From Polaribacter sp. (GTDB lineage Bacteria > Bacteroidota > Bacteroidia > Flavobacteriales > Flavobacteriaceae), in assembly GCA_030731625.1 (NCBI GenBank), contig JANQTQ010000201.1:1-38296 (forward strand): a stretch of 38,296 nucleotides of DNA, written 5' to 3'. Below the pieces are notes generated by a model. That model made no database searches. It was not told the DNA's origin and was given only the letters and a program-made list of their open reading frames with translations. The translations under genes and the position numbers were made by a program. Below are positions 16,789-26,652 of this stretch, one piece after another. Each line of letters opens with the position of its first letter. Within the stretch, counting starts at the first letter, position 1.

Positions 16789-17493
16789 TTATTTAATGTT
16801 ATAGCAATACTGATACAATTCTTTAAAATGTTCTTTCATTTTTAGTTTTGCTAATTGAGGATTTTGATCTTTAATGGCGTCATAAATAGCTTTGTGATCA
16901 GCTATTCCTCTTTTAGTTAAACCAATATCACAAACATGATGTTTTTTAAAATTGGTAATAATTCCTGGTGTTATAATCAGCATAAAAGTATTCATTGTAC
17001 TATTACCACATGCCTTAGCGATAGCTAAATGAAATAATAGATCTTCTTGAACTGCATCTTCACCATTTAAAACTTTACTATCATAAGCATCTAGTGCTTC
17101 TTTAATTTTAATTAAATCGTCTTCTGTTCTATTTGTAGCGGCTAATCCTGCTGTTTTTAACTCGAGTAAAATTCTAGTTTCTACCAAAGATCTAAAATCT
17201 GGTATTTCTAATCTTAAAATATCCTCAATCATACCATTTAAGGCTATTATACCTATGTTAGCTACAAATGTTCCACTTTGCGGAATAGAAACTAATAAAC
17301 CATAAAATTCCAACTTTTGTATTGCTTCTCTTAGAGCATTTCTAGACACTTCAAACTTTTCTGAAAGCATTCTTTCAGATGGTAATTTATCACCTGGTTC
17401 TAAATTCTTAAAATTTATTAAATCTCTTATTTTAGAAATAATTTCTTTTTGAAAGCTAGAACTATCCGATTTTGTAAGTGTCTCTAATTTCAT
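16789..17493 (-). CDS. FadR-type GntR transcriptional regulator
   Basis: 234-residue regulator. N-terminal winged helix (about residues 12-80) with the GntR signature GDKLPSERMLSEKFEVSRNALREAI; C-terminal FCD ligand domain (about 95-225), all-helical, with an acidic/histidine pattern (LLFHLAIAKACGN) typical of organic-acid sensing. The FadR/UxuR branch often recognises TTGGT-ACCAA-like palindromes and uronate ligands. Such palindromes occur in pairs at four promoters of this locus (23345, 26381, 27613, 32854), so this protein is the leading candidate repressor, relieved by DEH or KDG (inference). No such palindrome is in front of its own gene. A -7-like TATATTTG lies at 17517-17524. Confidence 0.88.
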   Translation of the reverse strand: MKLETLTKSDSSSFQKEIISKIRDLINFKNLEPGDKLPSERMLSEKFEVSRNALREAIQKLEFYGLLVSIPQSGTFVANIGIIALNGMIEDILRLEIPDFRSLVETRILLELKTAGLAATNRTEDDLIKIKEALDAYDSKVLNGEDAVQEDLLFHLAIAKACGNSTMNTFMLIITPGIITNFKKHHVCDIGLTKRGIADHKAIYDAIKDQNPQLAKLKMKEHFKELYQYCYNIK

Positions 17494-17556
17494 TTTTTTT
17501 GTATTTTATATATCTACAAATATAAAAAACTATTTAATGTTTGTACTTGTATTGAT

Positions 17557-17598
17557 TAACACACATTTCTAAAACTTTCATAATAGTAATGTGTGTTA
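17557..17598 (-). terminator. Hairpin downstream of the SusCD operon
   Basis: 11-bp perfect stem TAACACACATT / AATGTGTGTTA with a 20-base loop, 33 bp past the PKD lipoprotein stop and 64 bp before the GntR start. There is no T tract, so it could instead be an operator or leader structure for the regulator gene. Confidence 0.4.
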
Positions 17599-17630
17599 TT
17601 CTTTTAAACAGTTTTTATTTTTACCTTGAA

Positions 17631-18578
17631 TTAATTTACAGGATATACTTTTACATTATCAACATACAATTCATCATTTGTAATTGCATACATCCAAATA
17701 GCTATTTCTCCTGTTGCATTTGATGAAAATACTTTTTTAACAACTTTAAAATTACCTTTACCATTTGCTTCGTCTCCAACAGTTTGAACTAAAGGAGTAC
17801 TAACTTCAGCGTCAGCTCCGTCATCATACCAACCATCTAAAATTTCAACGATAACTCTATCTCCTCCATTAATATCATCCTTATCTGTTTTAATTGCATA
17901 ACTATATTCTATAATATAGTTAGTATTTGGAGTAACCGTAATTGCTTGATAAGCAAATCTAGTAGAACTACTTAATAATGGTCCGGCAGATGTAGAACTT
18001 GTATATTTAGCGCCAGGTGTTTTAGAAGAACCAGAAGGTGTACCATCGTAATTTAGAGGATCTCCATCAGAACTAGCATTAAAAGCATTTGTATTTCTTC
18101 CTGTAAAGCTAGAAGGTTTCCAGTTACTTGTCCCTTCATCAAAATTTCCATTTAAAATTTCTGGATAAATTGAAGGTGGAACAATTGGTTCAATAACTTC
18201 TACGGTTGACGTAAATGTACTTATAACACCTAATTTATCTGATGCTGTTAAGGTTACTGAATAAATACCTTCACCTGGAAACGTATATTCTGCATCAAAA
18301 GTTGAAAACATATCTATCTCACCATCACCATCACTATCTAAACCAAAATCCCAAAGATAAGTAGTTGCACTTGTTGATAAATTTGAGAATGTATATGTTA
18401 AATAATCTGTAGTTACAGTAGCTTTAAAATTAGCTGCTGGTGGTGTTAAATCTGGCTTTGAATTTGCTTCTGGCAATTCAAATTCAAACAAATCACTACA
18501 AGATGTAAAAGTAGCGCCAACTAAAATTACAAACACAAATAGAAAGATTTGTGAAACTTGTTTTTTTATTTTTTTCAT
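17631..18578 (-). CDS. PKD-domain surface lipoprotein at the SusE/F position
   Basis: 315-residue lipoprotein (C27 in TFTSC). A PKD domain (about residues 48-130, with YLWDFGLDSDGDG) is followed by a beta-sandwich carbohydrate-binding-like domain (about 137-315: ILNGNFDEGTSNW, QAITVTPNTNYIIEYSY, DELYVDNVKVYPVN). It follows susD by 20 bp and occupies the place of SusE/SusF proteins, which bind polysaccharide outside the cell. It is expected to bind alginate or its oligomers on the outer membrane surface. The second domain shares layout and the x-V-x-x-N-T-N-Y segment with the type IX-secreted protein at 26653-27570. Confidence 0.8.
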   Translation of the reverse strand: MKKIKKQVSQIFLFVFVILVGATFTSCSDLFEFELPEANSKPDLTPPAANFKATVTTDYLTYTFSNLSTSATTYLWDFGLDSDGDGEIDMFSTFDAEYTFPGEGIYSVTLTASDKLGVISTFTSTVEVIEPIVPPSIYPEILNGNFDEGTSNWKPSSFTGRNTNAFNASSDGDPLNYDGTPSGSSKTPGAKYTSSTSAGPLLSSSTRFAYQAITVTPNTNYIIEYSYAIKTDKDDINGGDRVIVEILDGWYDDGADAEVSTPLVQTVGDEANGKGNFKVVKKVFSSNATGEIAIWMYAITNDELYVDNVKVYPVN

Positions 18579-18598
18579 TTTTTTTGTTTTTAATTTAA

Positions 18599-20065
18599 TT
18601 AATTATACCCAGCGTTTTGTTTCATTACACCTTTACTCAAGTTTATTTCATTTTGAGGAATAGGTAATAATAAATCTGTTGTTGAAAAATTGAAACCGCT
18701 AGCACTCGCAAATACAGAAAGTTTTGATGGTGCTTCTCCAAATCTGATTAAATCAAATAATCTATGATTTTCAAAAGCAAACTCAACTCTTCTTTCTAAT
18801 AATAAAGCTTCTTTTGTAAGTTTTGATGGACGATCAGTAGCAGCATCAAAACCTGCTCTAACTCTAACCTTCATATAAGCATCAATTGCTTTTGTGTTTG
18901 AAGTTTCTGTACCACCAGCTAAAATAGCTTCTGACTCCATTAACAATACATCTGCATAGCGTAATACAATAAAATCATTACCCGCTAATTGTGGTAAACC
19001 TGTAAATGTTTGACCATCACTTCCTCCAGTTTCTCCATCAGGAAAAAATTTAGCTACTTGGTATCTTACGGTACCTCCAAAAAGTGTTAAAGGATCTGGT
19101 CTATAAGAATCAGCTATTCTATTTCCACCATTAGCATCAATTGCTGCTACGGCGTCGGTTGTAACATAATTAACACCACTAGTATTACCAACAGCATTCA
19201 TAAATTCTGCAGAAAATATTTGACTATTATCTTGTACATTACTATTGTAACCTATTACAAAAATAATTTCGTTACTACGTTCTGAATAAAACACATCATG
19301 GAAATTATTCTGCAAAGCATATTTATTACTATTTATAATTTCTTCACATAAAACTTGTGCCTTAGCATACTCTGGTGTATCTAAAGATAAATAAACTTTG
19401 GCTAATAAAGCTTGTGCAGCAACTTTAGATGCTCTTGTTTTATAAGGAAGATCTAAATAATTAACAGCTGTTAGTAAATCGCTAACGATTAAATCATAAA
19501 TTATACTTTTATCAACTCTTGTAAATTGAACTTCAGTCTCAGATGGAGAAATAACACGGTCTATTAATGGCAAATCACCAAATAATCTTACTAAATTAAA
19601 ATACGCGTACGCTCTTAAAAATTTTGCTTCTGCTTCAATTTTATTTGCTGCTGTTGCATCTTCAACAACACCAATATTAGCTAATACAACATTTGCTCTG
19701 TAGATAGCTTGAAAATAACTAGTATAATAATTTCCTACAAAGTTGTTTGTTGGCAATACATTTAAACTTTCAAGTTGACCTGCATCAGAAGCATCTTCTG
19801 AATCTGGACTTTTAGTACTTGTATTGTCACTTCGCATTTCTGTTACATAAAATTCCCATTGAACTCCATGATTATCATTTTTACTGTTACTATTAATTCC
19901 TTTAATAGCAGCGTAAACACCAATTAACCCCGTTTCTAATTCATCTGCATTAGAATAATAGTTATCGGTTGTAATAGAAGAGCTTGGCACAGGCTCTAAA
20001 AAGTCGCTACAAGAAAAGAATACATTTCCTATTAAAATTATAGCGATATATTTAAAATATTTCAT
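18599..20065 (-). CDS. susD: SusD-family alginate-binding outer membrane lipoprotein
   Basis: 488-residue RagB/SusD protein with lipobox NVFFSC (C19) followed by SDFLEPVPSSS. TPR-type helices, the YFNLVRLFGDLPLI segment and the C-terminal VEFAFENHRLFDLIRFG and LLLPIPQNEI motifs are family hallmarks. SusD lids the SusC barrel and captures oligosaccharide at the surface; the locus identifies alginate oligomers as the ligand. It starts 31 bp after susC and is followed by the PKD lipoprotein, a conventional SusC-SusD-SusE/F unit. Confidence 0.95.
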   Translation of the reverse strand: MKYFKYIAIILIGNVFFSCSDFLEPVPSSSITTDNYYSNADELETGLIGVYAAIKGINSNSKNDNHGVQWEFYVTEMRSDNTSTKSPDSEDASDAGQLESLNVLPTNNFVGNYYTSYFQAIYRANVVLANIGVVEDATAANKIEAEAKFLRAYAYFNLVRLFGDLPLIDRVISPSETEVQFTRVDKSIIYDLIVSDLLTAVNYLDLPYKTRASKVAAQALLAKVYLSLDTPEYAKAQVLCEEIINSNKYALQNNFHDVFYSERSNEIIFVIGYNSNVQDNSQIFSAEFMNAVGNTSGVNYVTTDAVAAIDANGGNRIADSYRPDPLTLFGGTVRYQVAKFFPDGETGGSDGQTFTGLPQLAGNDFIVLRYADVLLMESEAILAGGTETSNTKAIDAYMKVRVRAGFDAATDRPSKLTKEALLLERRVEFAFENHRLFDLIRFGEAPSKLSVFASASGFNFSTTDLLLPIPQNEINLSKGVMKQNAGYN

Positions 20066-20096
20066 AATATTATTTGTTAAATCGTTTTAAAATTTA

Positions 20097-23000
20097 TTAA
20101 AAATCTAAATTTAAACCAAGAGATATAGTGCTATAAATTGGAGAACCACCTCTTTGATACCCATATTGTGTAGGGCTTGTTTTGTCTAATGCTTCTGGAT
20201 TCCATCCTGTATAATTAGCTGCAGTTATATACATTAAGTTTTGACCTGTTGCATACACATTTAATCCTGAAATACCAAGGCTGTCTAAAACATCTTGTGA
20301 AAAATTATAGCCAATATTTACATTTCTTAAAGCAATATATGATGCATCTTGAACAATACTATTTGTAAAATATTTGTCTACTAAAAACTCTTGATTAGGT
20401 GCTGATTCTAAAACTGTTCTATTGTTATTATTACTAAACAAATAGTGGTCAGCAATATTTCTTACTTCTGCCCCATGAGATCCTTGAAACATAAAAGAAA
20501 TATCAAAATTTCCAAGTTTAAAATCATTTGTAATACTCCAAATAAATTCTGGATAAGGGTTCCCTAAAACTGTTTTATCTTCACCATCTAAAACACCATC
20601 TCCATTTAAATCTTTTACATAAACCAAACCAGCTTCTGCACCAACATGTCTCCACGGTCTATCTCTATCTTCAAATTCTAATTCTTTATCTACCACATAC
20701 CCATAATATAATGATATTGGTTGACCTTCAAGATTAATCCATTCTGCAGGTCTACTAGGATCTAAACTTGTAATTTGACCATCTGAATCTGCAAAATCTA
20801 CTAACGTATTTTTATTCGTTGTTGCGATAAAAGATGTGCTCCATTTAAACTTTTCTTTACTAATATTTTTAGTTCTTATTTCAAGTTCCCAACCTTCGTT
20901 TTTAACTTCACCTAAGTTTACTAAAGCTCCTGTAAAACCTGTGGTAGATGATATTGGATTGTTAAGTAATAATTGATCACTTGTTCTTCTATACCAATCT
21001 AATGAACCAGATATTTTATTGTTAAATAAACCAAAATCTACACCTGGATTTATTTCAACTAAACGCTCCCATTTTAATTCATTATTCGCAATATTTACAG
21101 GAGAAAAACCTGCTTGAATACTACCGTCTACAGAATAACTAGAATTTGCAGCACCTAAAAGCGCTAAATGTGGATAATAATCTACCAAAATATTACCTGT
21201 ACTTAAAGTTGGCTCACTACCTTGTGCATCTGCATCTGTTGAACCAGTATTTAAACGGTCATTACCAGTAACACCATAACTAACTCTAAGCTTTAAATTT
21301 GTTACCGAATTACTATTTGAAAGAAAGTCCTCTTTAGCTATATTCCAACCAATAGAAGCAGCAGGAAAATTACCATATTTAGTTTCTGATCCAAAAATTG
21401 AACTTCCAGCTCTTGTTAAACTTAAAGAAGCTAAATATTTATCATCAAAAGCATAATTTACTCTTGAAATTAAGGCTACGTAACGTTTTTGCCATTCAAA
21501 ACCATCAAATTCAGAAATAGCAGTTGCGTTTGTAATTTGTTGCACTACATCGTTTGTATATCCTGTTCCTTTAAATCCTGAGTAGAAATAATTTCTACTT
21601 TCAAGTGAAGTACCCGCTGTAAAACCGATATCATGTTTACCAAAAGATTTGTCATAGTTAAAGAAATTATCTACAATAATATAATTTTCTTTTTGAGAGA
21701 TCTCTTGCATATAAGCATCTGTAATACTTTCTCTTGCTTGAGTCCCCATATAATCTATTCTCTTAGTATCATTATAAGAACCAGCAAGTGATGTTTTAAA
21801 ATTTAAATCATCTGTTATTTCATATTGTGCGTATAAACTACCAAATAATTGAAACTTTTTATCTGATCTATTTCGCTCTACAATTCTGGCATACGGATTT
21901 GCATTGTTACTATTACCAATATTTGTTAAAATATTATCAATAACACCATCTCCATCTAAATCAAAAATTGTAAAATGATCTTGTCTTGCATAATCACCAA
22001 CTTGCATACTTGCATAAGCACCGTTTGGATTTATATATTGAAGTGATTGTTCTGTATGATAAATAGGTAACCAAGGCTGATGTCTTGCTACGTTATGAAT
22101 ATTTTCTGAGAAACGTCTTCTATCAGTAAAAGTTGGGCTAAAATTAGCACCAATTTTAAATTTGTCACTTATTTTACTATCTATTTTTAATCTTACCCCT
22201 AATTTTTTATAATTATCTACTAACAAAACACCTTCGTCATTAGAATAATTTAAACTTACAGTAAATTTTGTTTTATCATCACCACCTCTAACTGATAATG
22301 CATGATTGGTAATTGTTCCTTGTTCAAAAAACACATCTTGCCAAGAACGATCTGTTCCTATTTGTAATTGTGCTTGCGTATATGGAGATAATTCTAAACC
22401 TAAAGCAGTTTGTTTATCTGCCCATCCTTGCGTTGTAAAACCATAAGCAGAGCTCTTTCTTGGAGTTTTTACACCTGTAAAAGTACTATAGTTAATTCTT
22501 GTTTTACCAGAAACACCAGATTTCATAGTAATCATTATAATACCATTAGAACCCTTTGGTCCAAAAACAGCAGAAGAAGCTGCATCTTTTAATATTTCAA
22601 ATGACTCAACATTATTCATATTTAATGAACCTAAGAAACTTGAATCTACAATTACACCATCAACAACTATTAACGGAGTAGAATCTCCAGCCATAGAACC
22701 AACACCTCTAATAGTAATCGTTGGTGCCGAACCTGCTTCTCCATCCGTTGCTTGGATGTTTACCCCAGATACCTGACCTATTAAGGCATCATCTACCCTA
22801 GATACTGCAATTTGATCTAGGTCATCATTTGTAACTTTAGAAATAGAACCTGTTAAGTGACTTTTTTTCTGTGTACCATAACCAATAACAACGATTTCAT
22901 CTAATTGACTAGCACTCTCTTCTAATATAACATTTATTGTTTTTTGATTTACTATAGCAACAGTTTTAGTAGCATATCCTAAATAAGAAAATTCCAAAAC

Positions 23001-23210
23001 TTGACCGGAAGCTACCTTTAAACTATAAACCCCGTCAAAATCTGTTTGCACACCCTTAGTAGTATTTAGGATTCTAATTGTCACCCCTGGCAAAGGAGTA
23101 TTATCGCTTTTAGAAGTTACAACACCTGTTATCGTAGATGTTGTTTGTGCATAAAAGCAAATGTTTACTAACATTACCATTAATAATGTTAATTTAAATT
23201 TTAATTTCAT
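20097..23210 (-). CDS. susC: SusC-family TonB-dependent transporter for alginate oligomers
   Basis: 1037 residues, normal SusC/RagA length. Signal peptide ending CFYAQ, carboxypeptidase-D-like domain (about 28-105, GVVTSKSDNTPLPGV), plug with VIGYGTQKKSHLTGSISKV and VSGVNIQATDGEAG, then a 22-strand-type barrel ending STISLGLNLDF. Two calcium-type loops appear (DLDGDGVIDN and DLNGDGVLDGED). It imports oligosaccharides delivered by SusD using TonB energy. It is the first gene of the SusC-SusD-PKD operon, with promoter and double operator 135 bp upstream, leaving an unusually long untranslated leader. Confidence 0.96.
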   Translation of the reverse strand: MKLKFKLTLLMVMLVNICFYAQTTSTITGVVTSKSDNTPLPGVTIRILNTTKGVQTDFDGVYSLKVASGQVLEFSYLGYATKTVAIVNQKTINVILEESASQLDEIVVIGYGTQKKSHLTGSISKVTNDDLDQIAVSRVDDALIGQVSGVNIQATDGEAGSAPTITIRGVGSMAGDSTPLIVVDGVIVDSSFLGSLNMNNVESFEILKDAASSAVFGPKGSNGIIMITMKSGVSGKTRINYSTFTGVKTPRKSSAYGFTTQGWADKQTALGLELSPYTQAQLQIGTDRSWQDVFFEQGTITNHALSVRGGDDKTKFTVSLNYSNDEGVLLVDNYKKLGVRLKIDSKISDKFKIGANFSPTFTDRRRFSENIHNVARHQPWLPIYHTEQSLQYINPNGAYASMQVGDYARQDHFTIFDLDGDGVIDNILTNIGNSNNANPYARIVERNRSDKKFQLFGSLYAQYEITDDLNFKTSLAGSYNDTKRIDYMGTQARESITDAYMQEISQKENYIIVDNFFNYDKSFGKHDIGFTAGTSLESRNYFYSGFKGTGYTNDVVQQITNATAISEFDGFEWQKRYVALISRVNYAFDDKYLASLSLTRAGSSIFGSETKYGNFPAASIGWNIAKEDFLSNSNSVTNLKLRVSYGVTGNDRLNTGSTDADAQGSEPTLSTGNILVDYYPHLALLGAANSSYSVDGSIQAGFSPVNIANNELKWERLVEINPGVDFGLFNNKISGSLDWYRRTSDQLLLNNPISSTTGFTGALVNLGEVKNEGWELEIRTKNISKEKFKWSTSFIATTNKNTLVDFADSDGQITSLDPSRPAEWINLEGQPISLYYGYVVDKELEFEDRDRPWRHVGAEAGLVYVKDLNGDGVLDGEDKTVLGNPYPEFIWSITNDFKLGNFDISFMFQGSHGAEVRNIADHYLFSNNNNRTVLESAPNQEFLVDKYFTNSIVQDASYIALRNVNIGYNFSQDVLDSLGISGLNVYATGQNLMYITAANYTGWNPEALDKTSPTQYGYQRGGSPIYSTISLGLNLDF

Positions 23211-23344
23211 AATATTATTTTATGTTTAAAAATATAATTCATTAAATCATAATTGTGAATTTTTAAAAATATTTCAAAAGAGAATTGATTTTTTAAAAAA
23301 CACATTTATAATAAATACTAAAAATTGTTATGGTTAAATAATTA

Positions 23345-23397
23345 TTTGGTTAACCAAATTGGTTAACCAAAAATAAATTATTTTATTTATAAAACAA
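23345..23397 (-). promoter_or_regulatory. susC promoter with double TTGGTTAACCAA operator (site A)
   Basis: Two perfect palindromes TTGGTTAACCAA at 23346-23357 and 23359-23370, starts 13 bp apart. On the minus strand the distal one runs into the -7 box TATTTTTG (23368-23375); TTG at 23395-23397 gives a spacer of exactly 19 bp. A repressor here would cover the transcription start. Confidence 0.85.
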
Positions 23398-23420
23398 AAA
23401 AAAATGTTAATTATTTTATA

Positions 23421-23450
23421 AAACCTTCATTATTAGTAGTAAAAAGGTTT
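23421..23450 (-). terminator. Candidate terminator of the PL17-kdgF operon
   Basis: 7-bp stem AAACCTT / AAGGTTT with a 16-base loop and a short T run on the minus strand, about 100 bp beyond the kdgF stop. Moderate. Confidence 0.45.
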
Positions 23451-23552
23451 CAATTTTGTTAAAAATATTTAAATCTATCAAATTAAGAAATGATAAAATT
23501 ATAAAATATTATAATAACTCTAATTTATACCCTTTATAAATATTGTTTCTTA

Positions 23553-23927
23553 TTAAGCTTTATCACCAAAATAAGATACTGCTCCTCCACTTAAAAAATC
23601 TTCTCTTACTGGACTAAAAGTGTCAATTAACATTCCTTCTTCTAGGCAAATTGCGCTATGCAGTAAATTAGGCTCAATGTAAACACCGTCTCCTGCTTCT
23701 ACAATTTTTTTCTCACCATTAATTTCAAATTCAAATTTACCTGAAACACAATAAGTAGCTTGTGTATGAAAATGTTGATGAGGAGAACCTAAAGCTCCTT
23801 TTTCAAATTTTACTTGAACCATCATAATTTGGTTGTCATAGCCCAAAAATTTTCTTGATACTCCTCCACCAAGAACTTCCCATTCCATATCTTTTGTAAT
23901 GATATACTTTTCGCTAAATCTATTCAT
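23553..23927 (-). CDS. kdgF: KdgF-like cupin, unsaturated uronate ring-opening enzyme
   Basis: 124-residue single-domain cupin. Metal-binding residues visible: H50 and H52 in PHQHFH, Q56, and H90 (NLLH), the H-H-Q-H set used by KdgF. KdgF converts the 4,5-unsaturated monouronate released by alginate or pectin lyases to its open 2-keto form, feeding DEH reductase. It lies 22 bp after the PL17 gene and is certainly co-transcribed, linking monomer release to processing. No signal peptide, so cytoplasmic. Length is typical. Confidence 0.9.
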   Translation of the reverse strand: MNRFSEKYIITKDMEWEVLGGGVSRKFLGYDNQIMMVQVKFEKGALGSPHQHFHTQATYCVSGKFEFEINGEKKIVEAGDGVYIEPNLLHSAICLEEGMLIDTFSPVREDFLSGGAVSYFGDKA

Positions 23928-23949
23928 TTTTTCTATTTTTATGATTAAT

Positions 23950-26226
23950 TTAATTGTAATAATAAGAACCTTTCCAATTATATTCTTTATTATCTATTGT
24001 AATTGTATGATTTTTTTCTTTTGAGTTATCCTTATTAGAAATAATTAAAACTTTAGTTTTTTTGTTTACCGTTGTAATTTGTACAGCCGTATAAGTATCT
24101 GTATCTAAAATAATTTTTAATTTTTCAATATTAGAATATGCATTTAATGCAAGTTCAGTAATAGGGCTATAACTACCATGAGATTCTATAACAGTAGCAA
24201 AAGTTGTATTCTGTGCATTTTTTCTTCTAATAATTAATGATGGTTCTCTTCTTAAATTATAATCTGGATCGTGGGCTCCTATTCTAGCCAATATTAATTC
24301 ATCAGAGGTATTAGATGTGGTTGTTAATGAATAAAATAAATTATTATTGATCCATGAGAACACACTATTTTCTGAAGAAGGATTTCCTAAACCTTCTTTC
24401 CATAAATGTTGATACCCATTCTTTGTTCCTAAACTTTCTAGCTGAGAAAATGATTTATAATCAAAATTTGCAGTTATAATTTGACCTAAATAAAAATACG
24501 GTAAATCATATTGATTTTTAGTTGCTGATTTCACTTTAAAAAGATCAACAATAAAAGGTTTTTCAAATTCTTCATCTTTGATGATTGCAAATGTTCTAAG
24601 CATTTCTGTACCAGGATACGCATTTACTTCTGTTGCACTTACAATTTTAATATTTGGATTTTTATCATCATAGAAATATAAATCTGAATGATGTTGGCTG
24701 CCTATTTCAAATTCACCTTTAAAATGATTTTCTTCATTTACAGAAAGTGTATTATGCGCAATGGTTTGTTTTGCCCACGTTTTATTTTCTTTTAAATAAT
24801 TTCCACCACCTTTCTGTTCAATGTTTACAAAACGTGACAATCCGTAATCTTGAATTATTTCATTTCCGTTTTCGTATAAAGAAAAAGATAACTTGTCATA
24901 ATGTCCATGACTAGATCCTTGAGAAGCATATTTAAAAACTAACTCTAAACTTTCGTTTCTTAAAATACCTACTCCGCCTTCATCGCCATTTCTTCCATCA
25001 GATAAATTAATAGATTTTTTTGTAAAATTCTTTTCTAAACCCTCTTTAATTCCGATGGCAATTGACAACCCTGTATCATCTAAAACAACTTGATCTTGTT
25101 TTTTGGCAATACTTAATAACTCAGGATTATTTCCACCATAATGATATGCTATATCCACCGCAGAAACCAATGCTGCTGTATAATATGACATTCCTTTTTG
25201 ACCATCGTTTAAAGGAAAAAATTCTCCATCAGCATCTGTTAAATTTATCAATGCATTCACAGCTTTTAATAAAACGCCATCTTTATACTCAAATATTTTT
25301 AATTCTGGTTTTACATTATGCATAGCCTGTGCAAAAATCAAAAACGGATACATTGCATATCGCTGATAATAAGGACCTTCATTATAATATCCATCTGGAG
25401 AAAATGGTTCATCTAAGTTACCAAAGAAACCTAATCTCTGTCCTTCAATTTTAATAAAACCACCATCATTATCTTTCATATCAGCAGTTAAATTGTCTGT
25501 TTTTAAACCATTTAAAGCATTTTCTAAAAGTTCATCATTATCCATCACTAAGGCAATCATACCTACAGCTACATTACCCCAAGTACTATGATTATGAACT
25601 CTATTAAAAAACTGTGGATTTCCTTCAGAAATAAACTTTGCAAAAGGTATAAATAAATCGTTCTCTAAAACGTCTCTTTCTTCTTTTGATAACCAATCAT
25701 AAATACAATCGTAAGCTTGAGCAGTATAAACTAACCAGTTTGAATCATTAAGACATTGCCAAAATAATTTACCTCTTGCATAAGATCTTGTTTGAGGATG
25801 AACTGGTAAAGTTGGATATAATTTTGCATACGCAAACAGCATGTCTTTTACATACGTTGCATATTTTTCATCATTTAAAATCTGATATAAAACGCCTGCC
25901 TTTTGCATTAATAAAAAGTTACTTTTATGTCTTTCATGGGTATAACCTCCAGAAAAATCTTGCGGAACGGGAACAAAAATACCTAACTCTATTTCTGCAT
26001 CCACTTCTGCTTTTGTTGTAGCTAATGATCTATCAAAAATTGGCACATTTCCTAAATGCTTTCTAATATTATTTACACCCTCTTTTGTTAATATTAATTT
26101 AGGATGAGCACCTTGTATTGCTACTTCTTTATTTGAAGTACTTTGAGATGTTGTTTTACAAGAAACTAAAAACATAAATACTATTAAAAATAGTACGTTT
26201 TTTGCTGTATTTTTTTTAAAATTCAT
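23950..26226 (-). CDS. PL17 oligoalginate lyase, lipoprotein
   Basis: 758 residues. Lipobox FLVSC with C23; N-terminal alpha/alpha toroid (about 40-390) and C-terminal heparinase II/III beta-sheet domain (about 400-700, with SSHGHYDKLSFSLYENGNEII). Catalytic N212 and H213 lie in the NHSTW motif and the tyrosine in DGYYNEGPYYQRY (280-287), matching exolytic PL17 enzymes such as Alg17C. It removes unsaturated monomers from alginate oligomers, probably in the periplasm after SusC import. First gene of the two-gene PL17-kdgF operon with operator site B 155 bp upstream. Confidence 0.94.
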   Translation of the reverse strand: MNFKKNTAKNVLFLIVFMFLVSCKTTSQSTSNKEVAIQGAHPKLILTKEGVNNIRKHLGNVPIFDRSLATTKAEVDAEIELGIFVPVPQDFSGGYTHERHKSNFLLMQKAGVLYQILNDEKYATYVKDMLFAYAKLYPTLPVHPQTRSYARGKLFWQCLNDSNWLVYTAQAYDCIYDWLSKEERDVLENDLFIPFAKFISEGNPQFFNRVHNHSTWGNVAVGMIALVMDNDELLENALNGLKTDNLTADMKDNDGGFIKIEGQRLGFFGNLDEPFSPDGYYNEGPYYQRYAMYPFLIFAQAMHNVKPELKIFEYKDGVLLKAVNALINLTDADGEFFPLNDGQKGMSYYTAALVSAVDIAYHYGGNNPELLSIAKKQDQVVLDDTGLSIAIGIKEGLEKNFTKKSINLSDGRNGDEGGVGILRNESLELVFKYASQGSSHGHYDKLSFSLYENGNEIIQDYGLSRFVNIEQKGGGNYLKENKTWAKQTIAHNTLSVNEENHFKGEFEIGSQHHSDLYFYDDKNPNIKIVSATEVNAYPGTEMLRTFAIIKDEEFEKPFIVDLFKVKSATKNQYDLPYFYLGQIITANFDYKSFSQLESLGTKNGYQHLWKEGLGNPSSENSVFSWINNNLFYSLTTTSNTSDELILARIGAHDPDYNLRREPSLIIRRKNAQNTTFATVIESHGSYSPITELALNAYSNIEKLKIILDTDTYTAVQITTVNKKTKVLIISNKDNSKEKNHTITIDNKEYNWKGSYYYN

Positions 26227-26380
26227 TTAATCTATGTGTTAAAACTATTCCTAAATATTATTCTCTATTCAATTTTACTTATGCTTAACTTATTACAACC
26301 TTAAATTTAAAACTAGTATGTAACTAATTCTATAAACACTTTAATTTTTATACAAATAAGATAAAAAACACAACTTAAAA

Positions 26381-26432
26381 TTGGTAAACCACTTTGGTTT
26401 ACCAAATATAGCCTTATTTAAGTTTTTATCAA
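26381..26432 (-). promoter_or_regulatory. PL17-kdgF promoter with double operator (site B)
   Basis: TTGGTAAACCAC (26381-26392) and TTGGTTTACCAA (26394-26405), 13 bp apart; together they also form a larger palindrome. The minus-strand -7 box TATATTTG (26403-26410) overlaps the second site and TTG (26430-26432) lies exactly 19 bp upstream. Confidence 0.85.
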
Positions 26433-26599
26433 AAAAATAACTTAGAAATTTATAAAGTATAAAATTATAGTTGTGAATTTTAATTCAAAAAAAAGCAATT
26501 AATAATAACCTCTAACAAATAATTATGAAAACAATAGAGTTTACTACATACTATTGTTAAAAAATTAACTTTACTAATGTATAAAATTTAATTTTACAA

Positions 26600-26630
26600 A
26601 AAAAGCCCATTTTAAAATAATGGGCTTTTT
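26600..26630 (-). terminator. Terminator of the type IX-secreted beta-sandwich gene
   Basis: 12-bp stem AAAAAGCCCATT / AATGGGCTTTTT with a 7-base loop, 23 bp past the stop codon; strong intrinsic terminator. Confidence 0.88.
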
Positions 26631-26652
26631 AAGATAAAAAATATGATGCTAA

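Larger units (their letters stand above)
23211..23552. other. Intergenic region upstream of susC
   Basis: 342 bp. It holds a ~135-bp AT-rich leader of susC, the double operator and promoter (23345-23397), and a terminator-like hairpin of the kdgF operon (23421-23450). No small gene seen. Confidence 0.6.
26227..26652. other. Intergenic region upstream of the PL17 gene
   Basis: 426 bp. It holds a ~155-bp leader, promoter and operator site B (26381-26432), a hairpin AACAATAG/CTATTGTT (26530-26558) of unclear role, and the terminator of the next unit (26600-26630). No gene seen. Confidence 0.6.

Noticed and set aside
26530-26558. Hairpin AACAATAG/CTATTGTT as a second terminator
   Set aside because: It is AU-only in most pairs, lies beyond a much stronger terminator and has no clear T tract on the minus strand.
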